Below are positions 1-8,723 of a stretch of DNA of 64,000 nt, piece by piece; the stretch's first letter is position 1; each line of letters starts with the position of its first letter. The notes below the pieces were generated by a model. That model ran no database searches, was not told the DNA's origin, and saw nothing but the letters and a program-made list of their open reading frames with translations. The position numbers were made by a program, and so were the translations under genes. Origin of the DNA: an uncultured Marvinbryantia sp. (GTDB lineage Bacteria; Bacillota; Clostridia; Lachnospirales; Lachnospiraceae); the NCBI RefSeq assembly GCF_905201705.1, contig NZ_CAJKOX010000005.1, positions 82,493 through 146,492 of the forward strand, read 5' to 3'.

Positions 1-1
1 A

Positions 2-334
2 GCGCTCTCTGCAAAGTACCCGCTCTACATTGTAAGCAACTGTCAGCTCGGCTATATCGAGCTGCTTTTCCGAAAAACCGGTTACGGCAAATATTTTAAA
101 GATCATCTCTGCTTCGGACAGACCGGCACCTCCAAGGGACAGTCCATCCTGCGGCTGATGCGCGAAAATAGTCTGACAGATCCGGTGTATGTTGGCGATA
201 CCCAGGGCGACGCCGACGCCTGCAGGGAAGCCGGGATTCCCTTCGTCTTTGCAGAATACGGATTTGGCAGTGTGGAAAACCCGGATTTCCGGATCAGACG
301 ACCGGCGGATCTCGTAACATTATTTGCACAATAA
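2..334 (+). CDS. HAD-superfamily hydrolase, C-terminal part
   Basis: The reading frame is open from the first bases, so the N-terminus lies outside the window; 110 residues are visible. They contain the later HAD motifs: a serine-asparagine motif (IVSNCQ), a lysine in TSKGQS, and the acidic motif VGDTQGDADAC followed by an AGIPFVFAEYGFG segment typical of phosphoglycolate-phosphatase-like enzymes. It is expected to be a cytosolic small-molecule phosphatase; the substrate cannot be told because the cap domain is missing here. It converges on the MATE gene that follows with only 14 bases between them. Confidence 0.8.
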   Translation, partial: ALSAKYPLYIVSNCQLGYIELLFRKTGYGKYFKDHLCFGQTGTSKGQSILRLMRENSLTDPVYVGDTQGDADACREAGIPFVFAEYGFGSVENPDFRIRRPADLVTLFAQ

Positions 335-348
335 TTATAGAAAACAGT

Positions 349-1701
349 CTACGCTTTCTGAGCACGCTTTCCCGGCGTTTTCTTATTTAAGTATATATAA
401 AATACAATATTTAATAAGATCCCCACGGCTGTAGATGTCGGAGCTGCCAGCCCGATCCAGGTCAGACTGGCGTTGGGCTGGATACTCATAAAATAAGACA
501 TTGGCAGCCGTACCAGAAGCGTCTGGACAAGCCCCTGCACCATAACCCAGAGCGTCTTATCGTTTCCGTTAAAATAGCCGATCATGCTGAACAGGACAGC
601 CGTCAGGATCGTTTCCGGCGCAAAGCCTTTCAGATACTCAAATCCCTTCTGAACAACCGCAGCATCCGTGGAGAAGAATCCCGCCAGCACATCGCCTTTC
701 AGCATAACAAGGGCAAATACGGCACAGCCAAATACCAGTCCCACGCCAATACCGGTAAACATCGCGCGTTTCGCCCGCTTTGTATTTCCGGCTCCCACAT
801 TCTGAGAAACAAAGGACGCCATCGACTGCATCAGCGCGCTTGGAATCAGCATGGCAAAATTTACAATCTTGCAGGCAACACCGTAGCCGGAAGAAGCCTC
901 CAGCCCAAGACGGTTCACAAACGCACACAGGGCCAGGAAAGAAACCTGCGTCAGAAATTCCTGCAGCGCCAGCGGCAGCCCGATGCCCAGAAACTTCCGG
1001 CATTGCGGATTCAGCCGGAAATCTTTTTTGGTAATGGTAAACGGAAGCCCTTTTTTCACAAGCATTACCACGGCGCACACCACGCTGACCGCCTGCGCAA
1101 AAACTGTCGCAAGCGCCGCGCCGGCCGCATCCATGTGCAGCCCGGCAACCAACGCCAGATCGCCGATCACATTGACCACACAGGCAATCAATACAAAGAG
1201 CAGCGGCGATCTGCTGTCTCCCAGACCTCTGAAAACAGAGGAAAGCAGATTATATGCCACGATAAAGAAAATACCGCTTCCGCAAATGCGCACGTAGCCG
1301 GACGTCAGTTCGACCGCCTCCGCCGGAGCCTGCATCAGGACCGAGATCGGACGTGCAAAGCATACCATCAGAACAAAAAGCCCTGCAGAAATCAGTGCAA
1401 ACACAACCACTGCACCGCCAATGACCGGGCCGATCGCTTCCGAACGCTTTTCTCCCAGATAGCGGGCGATCAGAACGGTAATGCCCATTGCAAGCTGCGT
1501 AACCACAAAGGTAACAAGATTCAGCACCTGACTGCCCGTGGAAACCGCGGAAAGCCCGGAGGTGGAACCGAACCTTCCCACCACCAGCAGATCCACCGCC
1601 CCATATGCCGCCTGCAGCACCAGCGCACCTAAAATCGGGATCATAAAATATGCCAGTTTTTTCAAAATACTGCCCTGTGTAAAATCTGTTTTCTCATTCA
1701 T
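349..1701 (-). CDS. MATE family efflux transporter
   Basis: The 450-residue protein begins MNEKTDFTQGSILKKLAYFM and has about twelve hydrophobic segments in two similar halves, the usual layout and length of MATE drug/cation antiporters of the cytoplasmic membrane. An upstream in-frame ATG at 1731 exists, but GGAGGG lies 9 bases before the ATG at 1701, so that start is preferred. The start overlaps the end of the MarR gene by 8 bases, so the two are co-transcribed and probably translationally coupled. By family, the MarR protein probably represses this pump and is relieved by a small ligand. The substrate is unknown. Confidence 0.9.
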   Translation of the reverse strand: MNEKTDFTQGSILKKLAYFMIPILGALVLQAAYGAVDLLVVGRFGSTSGLSAVSTGSQVLNLVTFVVTQLAMGITVLIARYLGEKRSEAIGPVIGGAVVVFALISAGLFVLMVCFARPISVLMQAPAEAVELTSGYVRICGSGIFFIVAYNLLSSVFRGLGDSRSPLLFVLIACVVNVIGDLALVAGLHMDAAGAALATVFAQAVSVVCAVVMLVKKGLPFTITKKDFRLNPQCRKFLGIGLPLALQEFLTQVSFLALCAFVNRLGLEASSGYGVACKIVNFAMLIPSALMQSMASFVSQNVGAGNTKRAKRAMFTGIGVGLVFGCAVFALVMLKGDVLAGFFSTDAAVVQKGFEYLKGFAPETILTAVLFSMIGYFNGNDKTLWVMVQGLVQTLLVRLPMSYFMSIQPNASLTWIGLAAPTSTAVGILLNIVFYIYLNKKTPGKRAQKA

Positions 1702-2146
1702 AGAAAGAATCCCTCCACTCACACGTTCCACGATAAAATTTTTCCATAATCCGGATCATACTGTCCGCGTCTTCTTCGGAAATATCGGCAAGATGCGGTG
1801 CCAGGACGCTGAAATACTGCTCGTTATATCTGTATGACAACTGTTTCCCGGATTCTGTCATGGAAATATAGATAATACGCCCATCCTCCGCAGAAGCAAT
1901 TTTCGTCAGATACCCCTTATTTTCCATTTCCTTGACCGTCCTGGTCACGCCCGGTCTTGGAAGTCCCAGCGCACTGCTGATGTCGGAAATCTTTACCCGG
2001 ACGCCCCGGCATTCCAGCTTTTCAATAACATCAAGATATTGTATGTAAGACGGCGTAACGCCCGCCGGCAGCGGCGGAAGCATATCGCGGATCCGTTTTG
2101 CCTGATAACAGGCGTCCAGCATCTCCTTTATTTTCTCAACAGTCAT
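1694..2146 (-). CDS. MarR family transcriptional regulator
   Basis: This 150-residue protein has the MarR winged-helix core: a recognition region around ISDISSALGLPRPGVTRTVKEM followed by the wing KIASAEDGRIIYISMTESGK. The start at 2146 is chosen because TAAGGAG sits just upstream; a longer frame from 2185 would begin inside the predicted operator. It is the first gene of a two-gene operon with the MATE pump. Two overlapping palindromes lie directly upstream (2165-2192) and are the likely sites of autoregulation. Confidence 0.9.
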   Translation of the reverse strand: MTVEKIKEMLDACYQAKRIRDMLPPLPAGVTPSYIQYLDVIEKLECRGVRVKISDISSALGLPRPGVTRTVKEMENKGYLTKIASAEDGRIIYISMTESGKQLSYRYNEQYFSVLAPHLADISEEDADSMIRIMEKFYRGTCEWRDSFYE

Positions 2147-2164
2147 ACCAAATCTCCTTAAATT

Positions 2165-2192
2165 ATTATCAAAGATAATTACCATTGGTAAT
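2165..2192. promoter_or_regulatory. Tandem palindromes, candidate MarR operator
   Basis: Two 15-base palindromes overlap by two bases: ATTATC-AAA-GATAAT at 2165-2179 and ATTACC-ATT-GGTAAT at 2178-2192. They lie 19-46 bases upstream of the MarR start. MarR dimers typically bind such short AT-rich palindromes. Assignment to this regulator is by position only. Confidence 0.6.
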
Positions 2193-2327
2193 AATAACGC
2201 CGGTTCTCTTTTTTGTCAAGTAATTGTTGCGATGAAAACGTCATTGCAAAGACAAAGAAGCGTGATATACTATTTAGGTAGAGACTCTGCTTATATTAGA
2301 AAAATCAGATGGAAAGGAAGATCTCAG

Positions 2328-2864
2328 ATGGCAATGAAAACGACAGGTCTGGTTCATATTTACTGCGGGGACGGTAAGGGCAAGACGACCACTGGCATGG
2401 GGCTTTGCGTGCGCGCAGCCGGATATGGCTACAGGGTGCTGATCTACCAGTTTATGAAAAACAATCGCACGAGCGAGCGGAAGGTGCTTGAAAAGGTTGA
2501 AAATATTACGATCGTGGACGGGCTGGAGGAAGAGAAATTCAGCTTTCAGATGACAGAGGAAGAAAAAAAGGAACGGCGGCAGTTTTATGCGCAGCAGCTA
2601 AAGATGGTGACGGAGAAGGCACGGGATGAGCAGTTTGACGTGCTGTTTCTGGACGAGGTGATCTATACCATCCGGGCGGGGCTTCTGGACGAGGCATTGG
2701 TGCTCGATTTTCTGGATCACAAGCCGGAAAAGCTGGAGGTCATTCTCACCGGGCAGGGACCGGACGAGGAGTTGCTTGCGCGGGCGGATTATGTATCGGA
2801 AATCTGCATGAGAAAGCATCCGTTCCAGAAGGGGCAGCCTGCCCGGGACGGGATTGAGCGGTAA
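2328..2864 (+). CDS. cobO: Cob(I)alamin / corrinoid adenosyltransferase (CobO type)
   Basis: The 178-residue protein has the P-loop GDGKGKTT at residues 14-21, the RAAGYGYRVLIYQFMK segment and the Walker-B-like VLFLDEVIY characteristic of the CobA/CobO/BtuR family. The enzyme transfers the adenosyl group of ATP to cob(I)alamin or other corrinoids in the cytosol. The ATG at 2328 is preferred over the upstream frame because AAGGAAG lies about 8 bases before it and family members begin close to the P-loop. It stands alone, with no other cobalamin gene or B12 riboswitch nearby, so it may serve salvage. A GTTGGG/CCCAAC hairpin (2873-2892) follows without a T tract. Confidence 0.88.
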   Translation: MAMKTTGLVHIYCGDGKGKTTTGMGLCVRAAGYGYRVLIYQFMKNNRTSERKVLEKVENITIVDGLEEEKFSFQMTEEEKKERRQFYAQQLKMVTEKARDEQFDVLFLDEVIYTIRAGLLDEALVLDFLDHKPEKLEVILTGQGPDEELLARADYVSEICMRKHPFQKGQPARDGIER

Positions 2865-2920
2865 ACATCATAGTTGGGACTTTTGCCCCAACATCATGAC
2901 AGCGGAAACAGGAGGAAATT

Positions 2921-4138
2921 ATGAAAGCATATGAGAGACTTTTAAATTATGTGAAGGTGCACACAACGAGCTGTGATGAGAGCGAAACCACGCCCTCCAC
3001 GCAGCGCCAGTTTGATCTTGGAAATCAGCTTGCCAGGGAGATGAAGGCGCTTGGTGTCAGCGATGTGCGTATTGATGAAAAATGCTATGTGTACGGCGTG
3101 ATCCCGGCCACGGCAGGACTGGAGGGGGCTCCGGCGATCGGCTTTATCGCACACATGGACACGGCACCGGATTTCTCCGGCGAAAATGTAAAGCCGCAGA
3201 TCATTGAAAATTATGACGGCGGGGACGTTGCGCTTGGCACGGAGCGGGTTCTTGCGGTAAAGGACTTCCCGCATCTTGCAAAGCTTGCCGGACGCACGCT
3301 GATCACGACAGACGGTACCACGCTGCTCGGTGCGGACGATAAGGCCGGCGTTGCTGAGATCATGACACTGGCGGAGGAGCTTTTAAAGGGCGATATCCCG
3401 CACGGAAAAATCTGCATCGGCTTTACTCCGGATGAGGAGGTCGGACGAGGCGCGGATTTCTTTGATGTGGAAGGCTTTGGCGCGCAGTTTGCCTACACGA
3501 TGGACGGCGATGCGGAAAATCAGATCGAATACGAAAACTTTAACGCCTGCGGCGCAAACGTCACCTTCAAGGGATTTTCTGTGCATCCGGGCAGCAGCAA
3601 GGATACAATGATCAACGCCTCGCTTGTGGCGATGGAATTCAACAATATGCTTCCGTCCGGCGATACGCCGCGCGACACTGAAGGATATGAGGGCTTTTTC
3701 CACCTCTGCGGCATGAGCGGCGACGTGTCTGATGCGAAGCTGGAGTACATTGTGCGCGACCACAGTGCTGAAATGTTTGAATGCCGCAAGGAAACGCTGC
3801 GCCACATCACAAAGCTTCTGCAGGAAAAATACGGAAGCGACGCGGTGACACTGGAGATCATCGAACAGTACCGCAACATGAAGGAGAAGATCGAGCCGTG
3901 TATGCATCTTATTGAAAATGCAAAGCAGGCGATCAGGGACGCCGGGATGGTACCGGTGGAGGTGCCGATCCGCGGCGGCACAGACGGTGCGCGCCTTTCC
4001 TATATGGGTCTGCCCTGCCCGAACCTGGGAACCGGCGGACATGCGTTCCACGGTCCTTACGAGCATATTACCGCAGAGGGAATGGATCTTGCCGTGGAAG
4101 TGATGAAGGGTATTGTGAAATTATATGCGAAGCATTAG
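2921..4138 (+). CDS. pepT: Peptidase T (tripeptide aminopeptidase)
   Basis: At 405 residues the protein matches full-length PepT, an M20-family cytosolic dizinc aminopeptidase that releases the N-terminal residue of tripeptides. Metal and catalytic residues are in the expected places: H78 and D80 in IAHMDTAPD, D140 in LLGADDKAG, E172/E173 in FTPDEEVGRG, and a C-terminal histidine in GGHAFHGPYEH. A strong AGGAGG precedes the ATG by six bases. It follows cobO but shares no evident function with it. Confidence 0.95.
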   Translation: MKAYERLLNYVKVHTTSCDESETTPSTQRQFDLGNQLAREMKALGVSDVRIDEKCYVYGVIPATAGLEGAPAIGFIAHMDTAPDFSGENVKPQIIENYDGGDVALGTERVLAVKDFPHLAKLAGRTLITTDGTTLLGADDKAGVAEIMTLAEELLKGDIPHGKICIGFTPDEEVGRGADFFDVEGFGAQFAYTMDGDAENQIEYENFNACGANVTFKGFSVHPGSSKDTMINASLVAMEFNNMLPSGDTPRDTEGYEGFFHLCGMSGDVSDAKLEYIVRDHSAEMFECRKETLRHITKLLQEKYGSDAVTLEIIEQYRNMKEKIEPCMHLIENAKQAIRDAGMVPVEVPIRGGTDGARLSYMGLPCPNLGTGGHAFHGPYEHITAEGMDLAVEVMKGIVKLYAKH

Positions 4139-4191
4139 TATACACATGCTTGCGCAGAATGACGATCGCCTGGATGCGACGGCTCCGGGCA

Positions 4192-4320
4192 TCTGAAAGG
4201 ATACATCGGCAGGACAAAGCGGCGCGGGTGTCTGAAAAGGATATACCGGCAGGACAAAGCGGCGCGGGTATCTGAAAGGATACACCTGCAGGACAAAGCG
4301 GCGCGGGTGTCTGAAAAGGG
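4192..4320. repeat. Tandem ~40-bp repeat upstream of tadA
   Basis: Three near-identical units at 4192-4230, 4231-4270 and 4271-4309 (39, 40 and 39 bases) share the core GCAGGACAAAGCGGCGCGGG; a partial fourth unit runs to about 4320. Units are contiguous without spacers, each starting TCTGAAA(A)GGATA. The array fills most of the gap between pepT and tadA and ends about 12 bases before the tadA start. The one-base length variation argues against protein-coding repeats. Confidence 0.85.
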
Positions 4321-4331
4321 GACGCAGGGAA

Positions 4332-4835
4332 ATGGAAACAGTGGATATCAGAACACATGAAAAATTCATGCGCGAGGCGATCAGGCAGGCGAAAAAGGCG
4401 TATGCGCTCGACGAGGTGCCGATCGGCTGCGTGATCGTGCAGGACGGAAAAATTATCGCGCGCGGCTACAACCGGCGGAATACTGACAAAAACACGCTCT
4501 CCCACGCCGAGCTGATCGCGATCAGAAAGGCGGCGAAAAAGACGGGCGACTGGCGTCTGGAGGGGTGTACCATGTACATCACTCTGGAGCCGTGCCAGAT
4601 GTGCGCCGGGGCGATGGTGCAGGCGCGGCTGACGGAGGCGGTCATCGGCAGCATGAACCCGAAGGCAGGCTGCGCGGGAAGCGTTCTCAATATTCTGGAA
4701 ATGCCGCAGTTTAATCACCAGGTACAGGTGACGCGCGGCGTGCTGGAGACGGAGTGCAGCGAAATGCTCAGCCGTTTTTTCCGGGAGCTGCGGGAGAAGA
4801 AAAAAGCAGTTAAGGATTTACTCCGAAAATCGTAA
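4332..4835 (+). CDS. tadA: tRNA-specific adenosine deaminase
   Basis: The 167-residue protein carries the zinc-dependent deaminase signature: H58 and E60 in SHAELIAI and C88/C91 in LEPCQMCAGAM, with MNPKAGCAGS downstream as in TadA. The enzyme converts the wobble adenosine of tRNA-Arg(ACG) to inosine in the cytosol. No strong ribosome site stands immediately before the ATG; the sequence GGGGACGCAGGGAA lies 2-15 bases upstream and overlaps the end of the repeat array, so the array could influence translation. Confidence 0.93.
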   Translation: METVDIRTHEKFMREAIRQAKKAYALDEVPIGCVIVQDGKIIARGYNRRNTDKNTLSHAELIAIRKAAKKTGDWRLEGCTMYITLEPCQMCAGAMVQARLTEAVIGSMNPKAGCAGSVLNILEMPQFNHQVQVTRGVLETECSEMLSRFFRELREKKKAVKDLLRKS

Positions 4836-4906
4836 GCATTTATCATACAAAATTTAAAGAAGTTTTGCCCTCTGCCGGGTTATAATGAAACGAAACGGAG
4901 GGGTTT

Positions 4907-5788
4907 ATGAAACAGAAGAGGAAGGCAGATATGAAAACACCGATCATTCTCTGCGTGCTGGCTGCGGCGTTTGCAATTTATGCCGGGACATCCATGTCGG
5001 AGAAAGATTCTATGGAAACATCCGCCGCCGTGACAGAGGCGGCGGAGACCGAAACTGAAACAGAAATCGTGACGGAGACCGAGACAGAAACGGAAGATCC
5101 GCTGAAGGATTACCCGGAAAGTCTGGTCGCGTTTATGGAGAAATATCCGGAGGCGACACAGTTCGTTCTGGATTATCCGAAATATAAGGACGTACATAAT
5201 GAAATTGACATTACCGGAGAGGTGACGAAGGGCGAGCTGCCGCTGTTTCTGCAGTGGGATGTGCGCTGGGGGTATGAGCGGTACGGAAGCGATTTTCTTG
5301 CAGTCACCGGCTGCGGACCGACCTGCCTTTCCATGGTGCAGTGCGGTCTGAGCGGGGAGACAGTCTGGAATCCCTATGAAGTGGCAAAAATGGCGGAGCG
5401 GGAGGGTTTTTATGTGACCGGGCAGGGTTCCTCCTGGGATCTGATGGGCGCCGGGGCGGAAATGCTTGGGCTGCAGGTAAACGACGTAGTGCTGAGCGCC
5501 GAGGATATCACCGACACGCTGCGCGCCGGAATGCCGATCATCTGCTCCGTGGGACCGGGAGATTTTACGGACGCCGGTCATTTTATCGTGCTTGCCGTAG
5601 TGAACACGGACGGCAGCATTCGGGTAAACGATCCGAACAGCAGGATAAACAGCGAAAAGGCCTGGGATATCGAGCGGATTCTTCCGCAGATCAAGGGCAT
5701 GTGGGCATACCGTTTTGATGGAACAAATGAGGAGACGCCTGATGAGATCGAGGAGAGGGAAATCATCCGGGAGGACGGAGGATACTAA
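4907..5788 (+). CDS. Membrane-anchored C39-like cysteine peptidase, copy 1
   Basis: The 293-residue protein has an N-terminal membrane segment (about residues 11-28), a linker rich in Thr and Glu (about 38-64), then a papain-like domain of the Peptidase_C39_2 type: LPLFLQWDVRWGYERYG, the cysteine in GCGPTC (C136), a histidine in DAGHFIVL (H225) and VNDPNSR (N241/D242). The domain should lie outside the cytoplasmic membrane. ABC-transporter domains are absent, so it is not a bacteriocin exporter. GGAGGGG precedes the ATG. The next gene is a paralog whose start overlaps the end of this one by 47 bases. The substrate is unknown. Confidence 0.8.
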   Translation: MKQKRKADMKTPIILCVLAAAFAIYAGTSMSEKDSMETSAAVTEAAETETETEIVTETETETEDPLKDYPESLVAFMEKYPEATQFVLDYPKYKDVHNEIDITGEVTKGELPLFLQWDVRWGYERYGSDFLAVTGCGPTCLSMVQCGLSGETVWNPYEVAKMAEREGFYVTGQGSSWDLMGAGAEMLGLQVNDVVLSAEDITDTLRAGMPIICSVGPGDFTDAGHFIVLAVVNTDGSIRVNDPNSRINSEKAWDIERILPQIKGMWAYRFDGTNEETPDEIEEREIIREDGGY

Positions 5789-6542
5789 AAAATTCAAAAA
5801 AAGACAGCGGCAGGTGCGGCGAAGGAAGCTGCTCATTCTGGCGGCAGCCGTGCTGGTCGTTCTGGGAGCGTTTGCTGTGCATTCCCGGAAAAAGCAGCGC
5901 ACTGTTCCCGCCTGGATACCGATGGACGGCGAATATCCGGTCAGTATGCTGGAATTTATGGAAAAATATCCGCAGGCCACGGATTTCGTCATGGCATTTC
6001 CGCAGAAAAAGGATCTTCATCCGAGGATAGACATCACGGAAGATGTGCGATCCGGCGGCGTGCCGCTGTTTCTGCAGTGGGATGAGCGCTGGGGCTACGA
6101 GATCTACGGGGACGATTTTCTCGGCGTGAACGGCTGCGGACCAACGAGCCTTTCTATGGTGCAATGCGGTCTGACAGGAGATACAAAATGGAATCCATAC
6201 GAGGTGGCAAAGCTGGCGGATGAGAACGGCTACTATGTGAGCGGTGTCGGTTCCTCCTGGGAGTTGATGGACACCGGGGCGCGGCAGATGGGGCTGCAGG
6301 TATTTGAGGTGCCGTTTACTGCGCAGGGAATTGTGGACACGCTGCAGTCCGGCAAACTGATCATCTGCTCCATGGGACCTGGCGAATTTACTTATTCCGG
6401 GCATTTCGTGGTGCTCACCGGAGTGGACAGCGACGGACGGATTTTCATTAACGACTCCAACAGCCGTGAGCGCAGCGCGCAGACGTGGGATGCGGATTAT
6501 TTGCTGTCGCAGGCGGTCGCAATGTGGGCGTATGATTGCTGA
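5742..6542 (+). CDS. Membrane-anchored C39-like cysteine peptidase, copy 2
   Basis: A 266-residue paralog of the preceding gene: a strongly basic N-terminus, a membrane segment (about 30-46), then the same domain with VPLFLQWDERWGYEIYG, C132 in GCGPTS, H221 in SGHFVVL and IFINDSN with D238. The Thr/Glu linker of copy 1 is absent. The frame stays open upstream to 5715, but GAGGAG seven bases before the ATG at 5742 marks the likely start, inside the end of copy 1, which suggests translational coupling after a gene duplication. Confidence 0.78.
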   Translation: MRSRRGKSSGRTEDTKKFKKRQRQVRRRKLLILAAAVLVVLGAFAVHSRKKQRTVPAWIPMDGEYPVSMLEFMEKYPQATDFVMAFPQKKDLHPRIDITEDVRSGGVPLFLQWDERWGYEIYGDDFLGVNGCGPTSLSMVQCGLTGDTKWNPYEVAKLADENGYYVSGVGSSWELMDTGARQMGLQVFEVPFTAQGIVDTLQSGKLIICSMGPGEFTYSGHFVVLTGVDSDGRIFINDSNSRERSAQTWDADYLLSQAVAMWAYDC

Positions 6543-6626
6543 AAATGCGGCGCCTGGCTGAAGCGGCTTTAGATGATTTAACCGCACAGGCGGAAATATT
6601 TTTGGTATACCGAATGAGGGAAAGAC

Positions 6627-7565
6627 ATGGAAAGAATTAAACGCTTAAAGGAAAATATCGCAAAGGTGATGATCGGCAACGAGCAGACAACGGAGCTGGT
6701 ACTTGCCTGTGTGCTTGCAAAGGGGCATGTGCTGCTGCAGGACGTGCCGGGCACCGGCAAGACGATGCTGGCGAAGTCGCTGGCAAAGTCCATCGACGCA
6801 GATTTCGGCAGGATCCAGTTCACGCCGGATATGCTGCCGTCGGATGTCACCGGGCTGAATTATTTTGACGCGAAGAGCGGGCAGTTTGTGTTTGCGAAGG
6901 GCCCGGTGTTCTGCAATATTCTGCTGGCGGACGAGGTAAACCGGGCGACGCCGAAAACACAGAGCAGCCTTCTCGAATGTATGGCGGAGCGGCAGGTCAC
7001 AGTGGACGGGACGACGCGTGCCCTGGAGGAGCCGTTTCTGGTAATCGCGACGCAGAACCCGTTGGAAACACTGGGAACATTTCCGCTGCCGGAGGCACAG
7101 AAGGACCGCTTTCTCATGCAGATTTCCATGGAGGATCTGACACCGTTTATGGAAAAGAGCCTGCTGGAACGTTTTCTGGCAGGGCATCCGCTTGAGGAGC
7201 TGGAACCGGTCTGCGAAAAGAAGGATATCGTGGAGCTTCAGATGCGCTGCAGCGGCGTTTTTATCCACGGAGATCTGCTCAGATATATGATCGGGCTGGT
7301 TCATGCGACGCGCAAAAGCGCGCAGATCGAGCACGGTGTCAGCCCAAGAGGTTCGCTTGCGTTCGCACGGGCGGCGCAGGCGTTTGCGATGGTGCAGGGA
7401 AGGGACTATGTGGTGCCGGAGGACATTAAAGCGGTCGCAGTCCCCGTTCTGGCGCACCGCCTCGGACTATCGGCCGCGGAGGACAGCGACCGCGCGCGTG
7501 AGCAGATCATTCGCGGGCTGCTCTCGAAGGTGCCGCTGCCGACAGAGGAATGGGATAAACGGTAA
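6627..7565 (+). CDS. MoxR family AAA+ ATPase
   Basis: The 312-residue protein has Walker A DVPGTGKT at residues 39-46, Walker B LLADEVNRATPKTQSSLLE, the sensor region IATQNPLE and a C-terminal lid, the standard length for MoxR/RavA-like chaperone ATPases. It is followed after 15 bases by a DUF58 protein and then a membrane protein, the common MoxR-DUF58 arrangement. By family it should drive maturation or assembly of a partner complex at the membrane; the client is unknown. Confidence 0.92.
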   Translation: MERIKRLKENIAKVMIGNEQTTELVLACVLAKGHVLLQDVPGTGKTMLAKSLAKSIDADFGRIQFTPDMLPSDVTGLNYFDAKSGQFVFAKGPVFCNILLADEVNRATPKTQSSLLECMAERQVTVDGTTRALEEPFLVIATQNPLETLGTFPLPEAQKDRFLMQISMEDLTPFMEKSLLERFLAGHPLEELEPVCEKKDIVELQMRCSGVFIHGDLLRYMIGLVHATRKSAQIEHGVSPRGSLAFARAAQAFAMVQGRDYVVPEDIKAVAVPVLAHRLGLSAAEDSDRAREQIIRGLLSKVPLPTEEWDKR

Positions 7566-7580
7566 AGGGACGGTTACGCG

Positions 7581-8723
7581 ATGCTGCTGGTTATGCTGTT
7601 TTTGGGTGTGGGGATTGCTTATCTTCTGCAGAAAAATCTATATCGGCGTTTCTGGAACCGGAATCTGACGACAAGCGTTTCCTTCACGCAGAAATCCGCT
7701 TTTGAGGGCGAAACCTCTGCGCTGCAGGAAGTGATTGTGAATGACAAGCTGCTGCCGCTTCCGGCTCTTGAAGTGCGCCTTTCCATGGATCGAAATCTGG
7801 AATTTGTGAGCGGCGCAAAAGACAATTCAAGTATTTCAGACCTTTCTTATAAAAGAGACATTTTTTCCCTTTTCGGGCGTCAGAAAATTGTGCGGACGCT
7901 CCCGTTTGTATGCCGGAAGCGCGGCTTTTACCGCATTCAGAGGGCGGGCGTGATCGGATATGATTTTTTCTTTCATGAGGGCGGCTACCAGGAGGCCAGG
8001 CAGGATGCGCAGTTCTTCGTGTATCCGCGTCCGGTGGACACGGCGCGCATCCGTCCCGTCTGCCGTGCGATATCCGGCATGGTTTTGTCCAAAAACCGTT
8101 TCTATCCCGATCCGTTTGAATTTTGCGGCATTCGGGAATATCTTCCCACAGACCCCATGCACACAGTCAACTGGAAAGCGTCAGCAAAAAACGGCAGCCT
8201 GATGGTGAACCAGTATGATTCCACTACCAGTGTCCATCTGACGATTCTTCTGGATGTGACGGACGAAGGGATCTGGAAATATGAGGCGCTGACGGAGGAG
8301 AGCATCCGGATCGCGGCGTCGCTCGCTGCGCGCCTGGCGGCGCAGAATATGGAGCTGGATATCGTAAGCAACGGCGTCTGCAGCTATCCGGGTGAAGCAA
8401 AGCGACAGGGCAGCCTTTCCATGCATCTGAAGGCGGGCAGCGGACAGATGCCGGAGCTGAATCGCGCACTGGCGTGCATGGATACCGGAAAAAAGACGCA
8501 GCCGATCGCGGAAGTGATTGCCGCGGAGACTGCGAAACATAAAAGAGAGCACATCTATATATTGATCTCCAAAAACCAGGACGAAACGCTGCTGCCCAGG
8601 CTTCGCGCGCTGGCTGGCGGAGACAATCAGATCCTCTGGATCGTGCCGCTGCATCCGACAATGGAATTTATGCTTTCGCAGGCGGCAGGCATCCGGGCTG
8701 TGCGATGGGAGGTGACGGCGTGA
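7581..8723 (+). CDS. DUF58 domain protein
   Basis: The 380-residue protein starts with a hydrophobic segment (residues 1-17), followed by a beta-rich region and the DUF58 signature DPMHTVNWKASAKNGSLMVNQYDSTT, then a von Willebrand A-like fold (LTILLDVTDEG) with an incomplete metal site. It is the usual partner of MoxR ATPases. The stop overlaps the next gene's GTG start by four bases, so the genes are coupled. Its specific role cannot be read from sequence. Confidence 0.88.
   Translation: MLLVMLFLGVGIAYLLQKNLYRRFWNRNLTTSVSFTQKSAFEGETSALQEVIVNDKLLPLPALEVRLSMDRNLEFVSGAKDNSSISDLSYKRDIFSLFGRQKIVRTLPFVCRKRGFYRIQRAGVIGYDFFFHEGGYQEARQDAQFFVYPRPVDTARIRPVCRAISGMVLSKNRFYPDPFEFCGIREYLPTDPMHTVNWKASAKNGSLMVNQYDSTTSVHLTILLDVTDEGIWKYEALTEESIRIAASLAARLAAQNMELDIVSNGVCSYPGEAKRQGSLSMHLKAGSGQMPELNRALACMDTGKKTQPIAEVIAAETAKHKREHIYILISKNQDETLLPRLRALAGGDNQILWIVPLHPTMEFMLSQAAGIRAVRWEVTA

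Noticed and set aside
4192..4320. CRISPR-like array
   Set aside because: Units follow each other directly without unique spacers and there are no cas genes.
4880..5992. 370-codon open frame on the minus strand opposite the C39-like genes
   Set aside because: It is the mirror of two well-supported genes on the plus strand, has no family motifs and no ribosome site.
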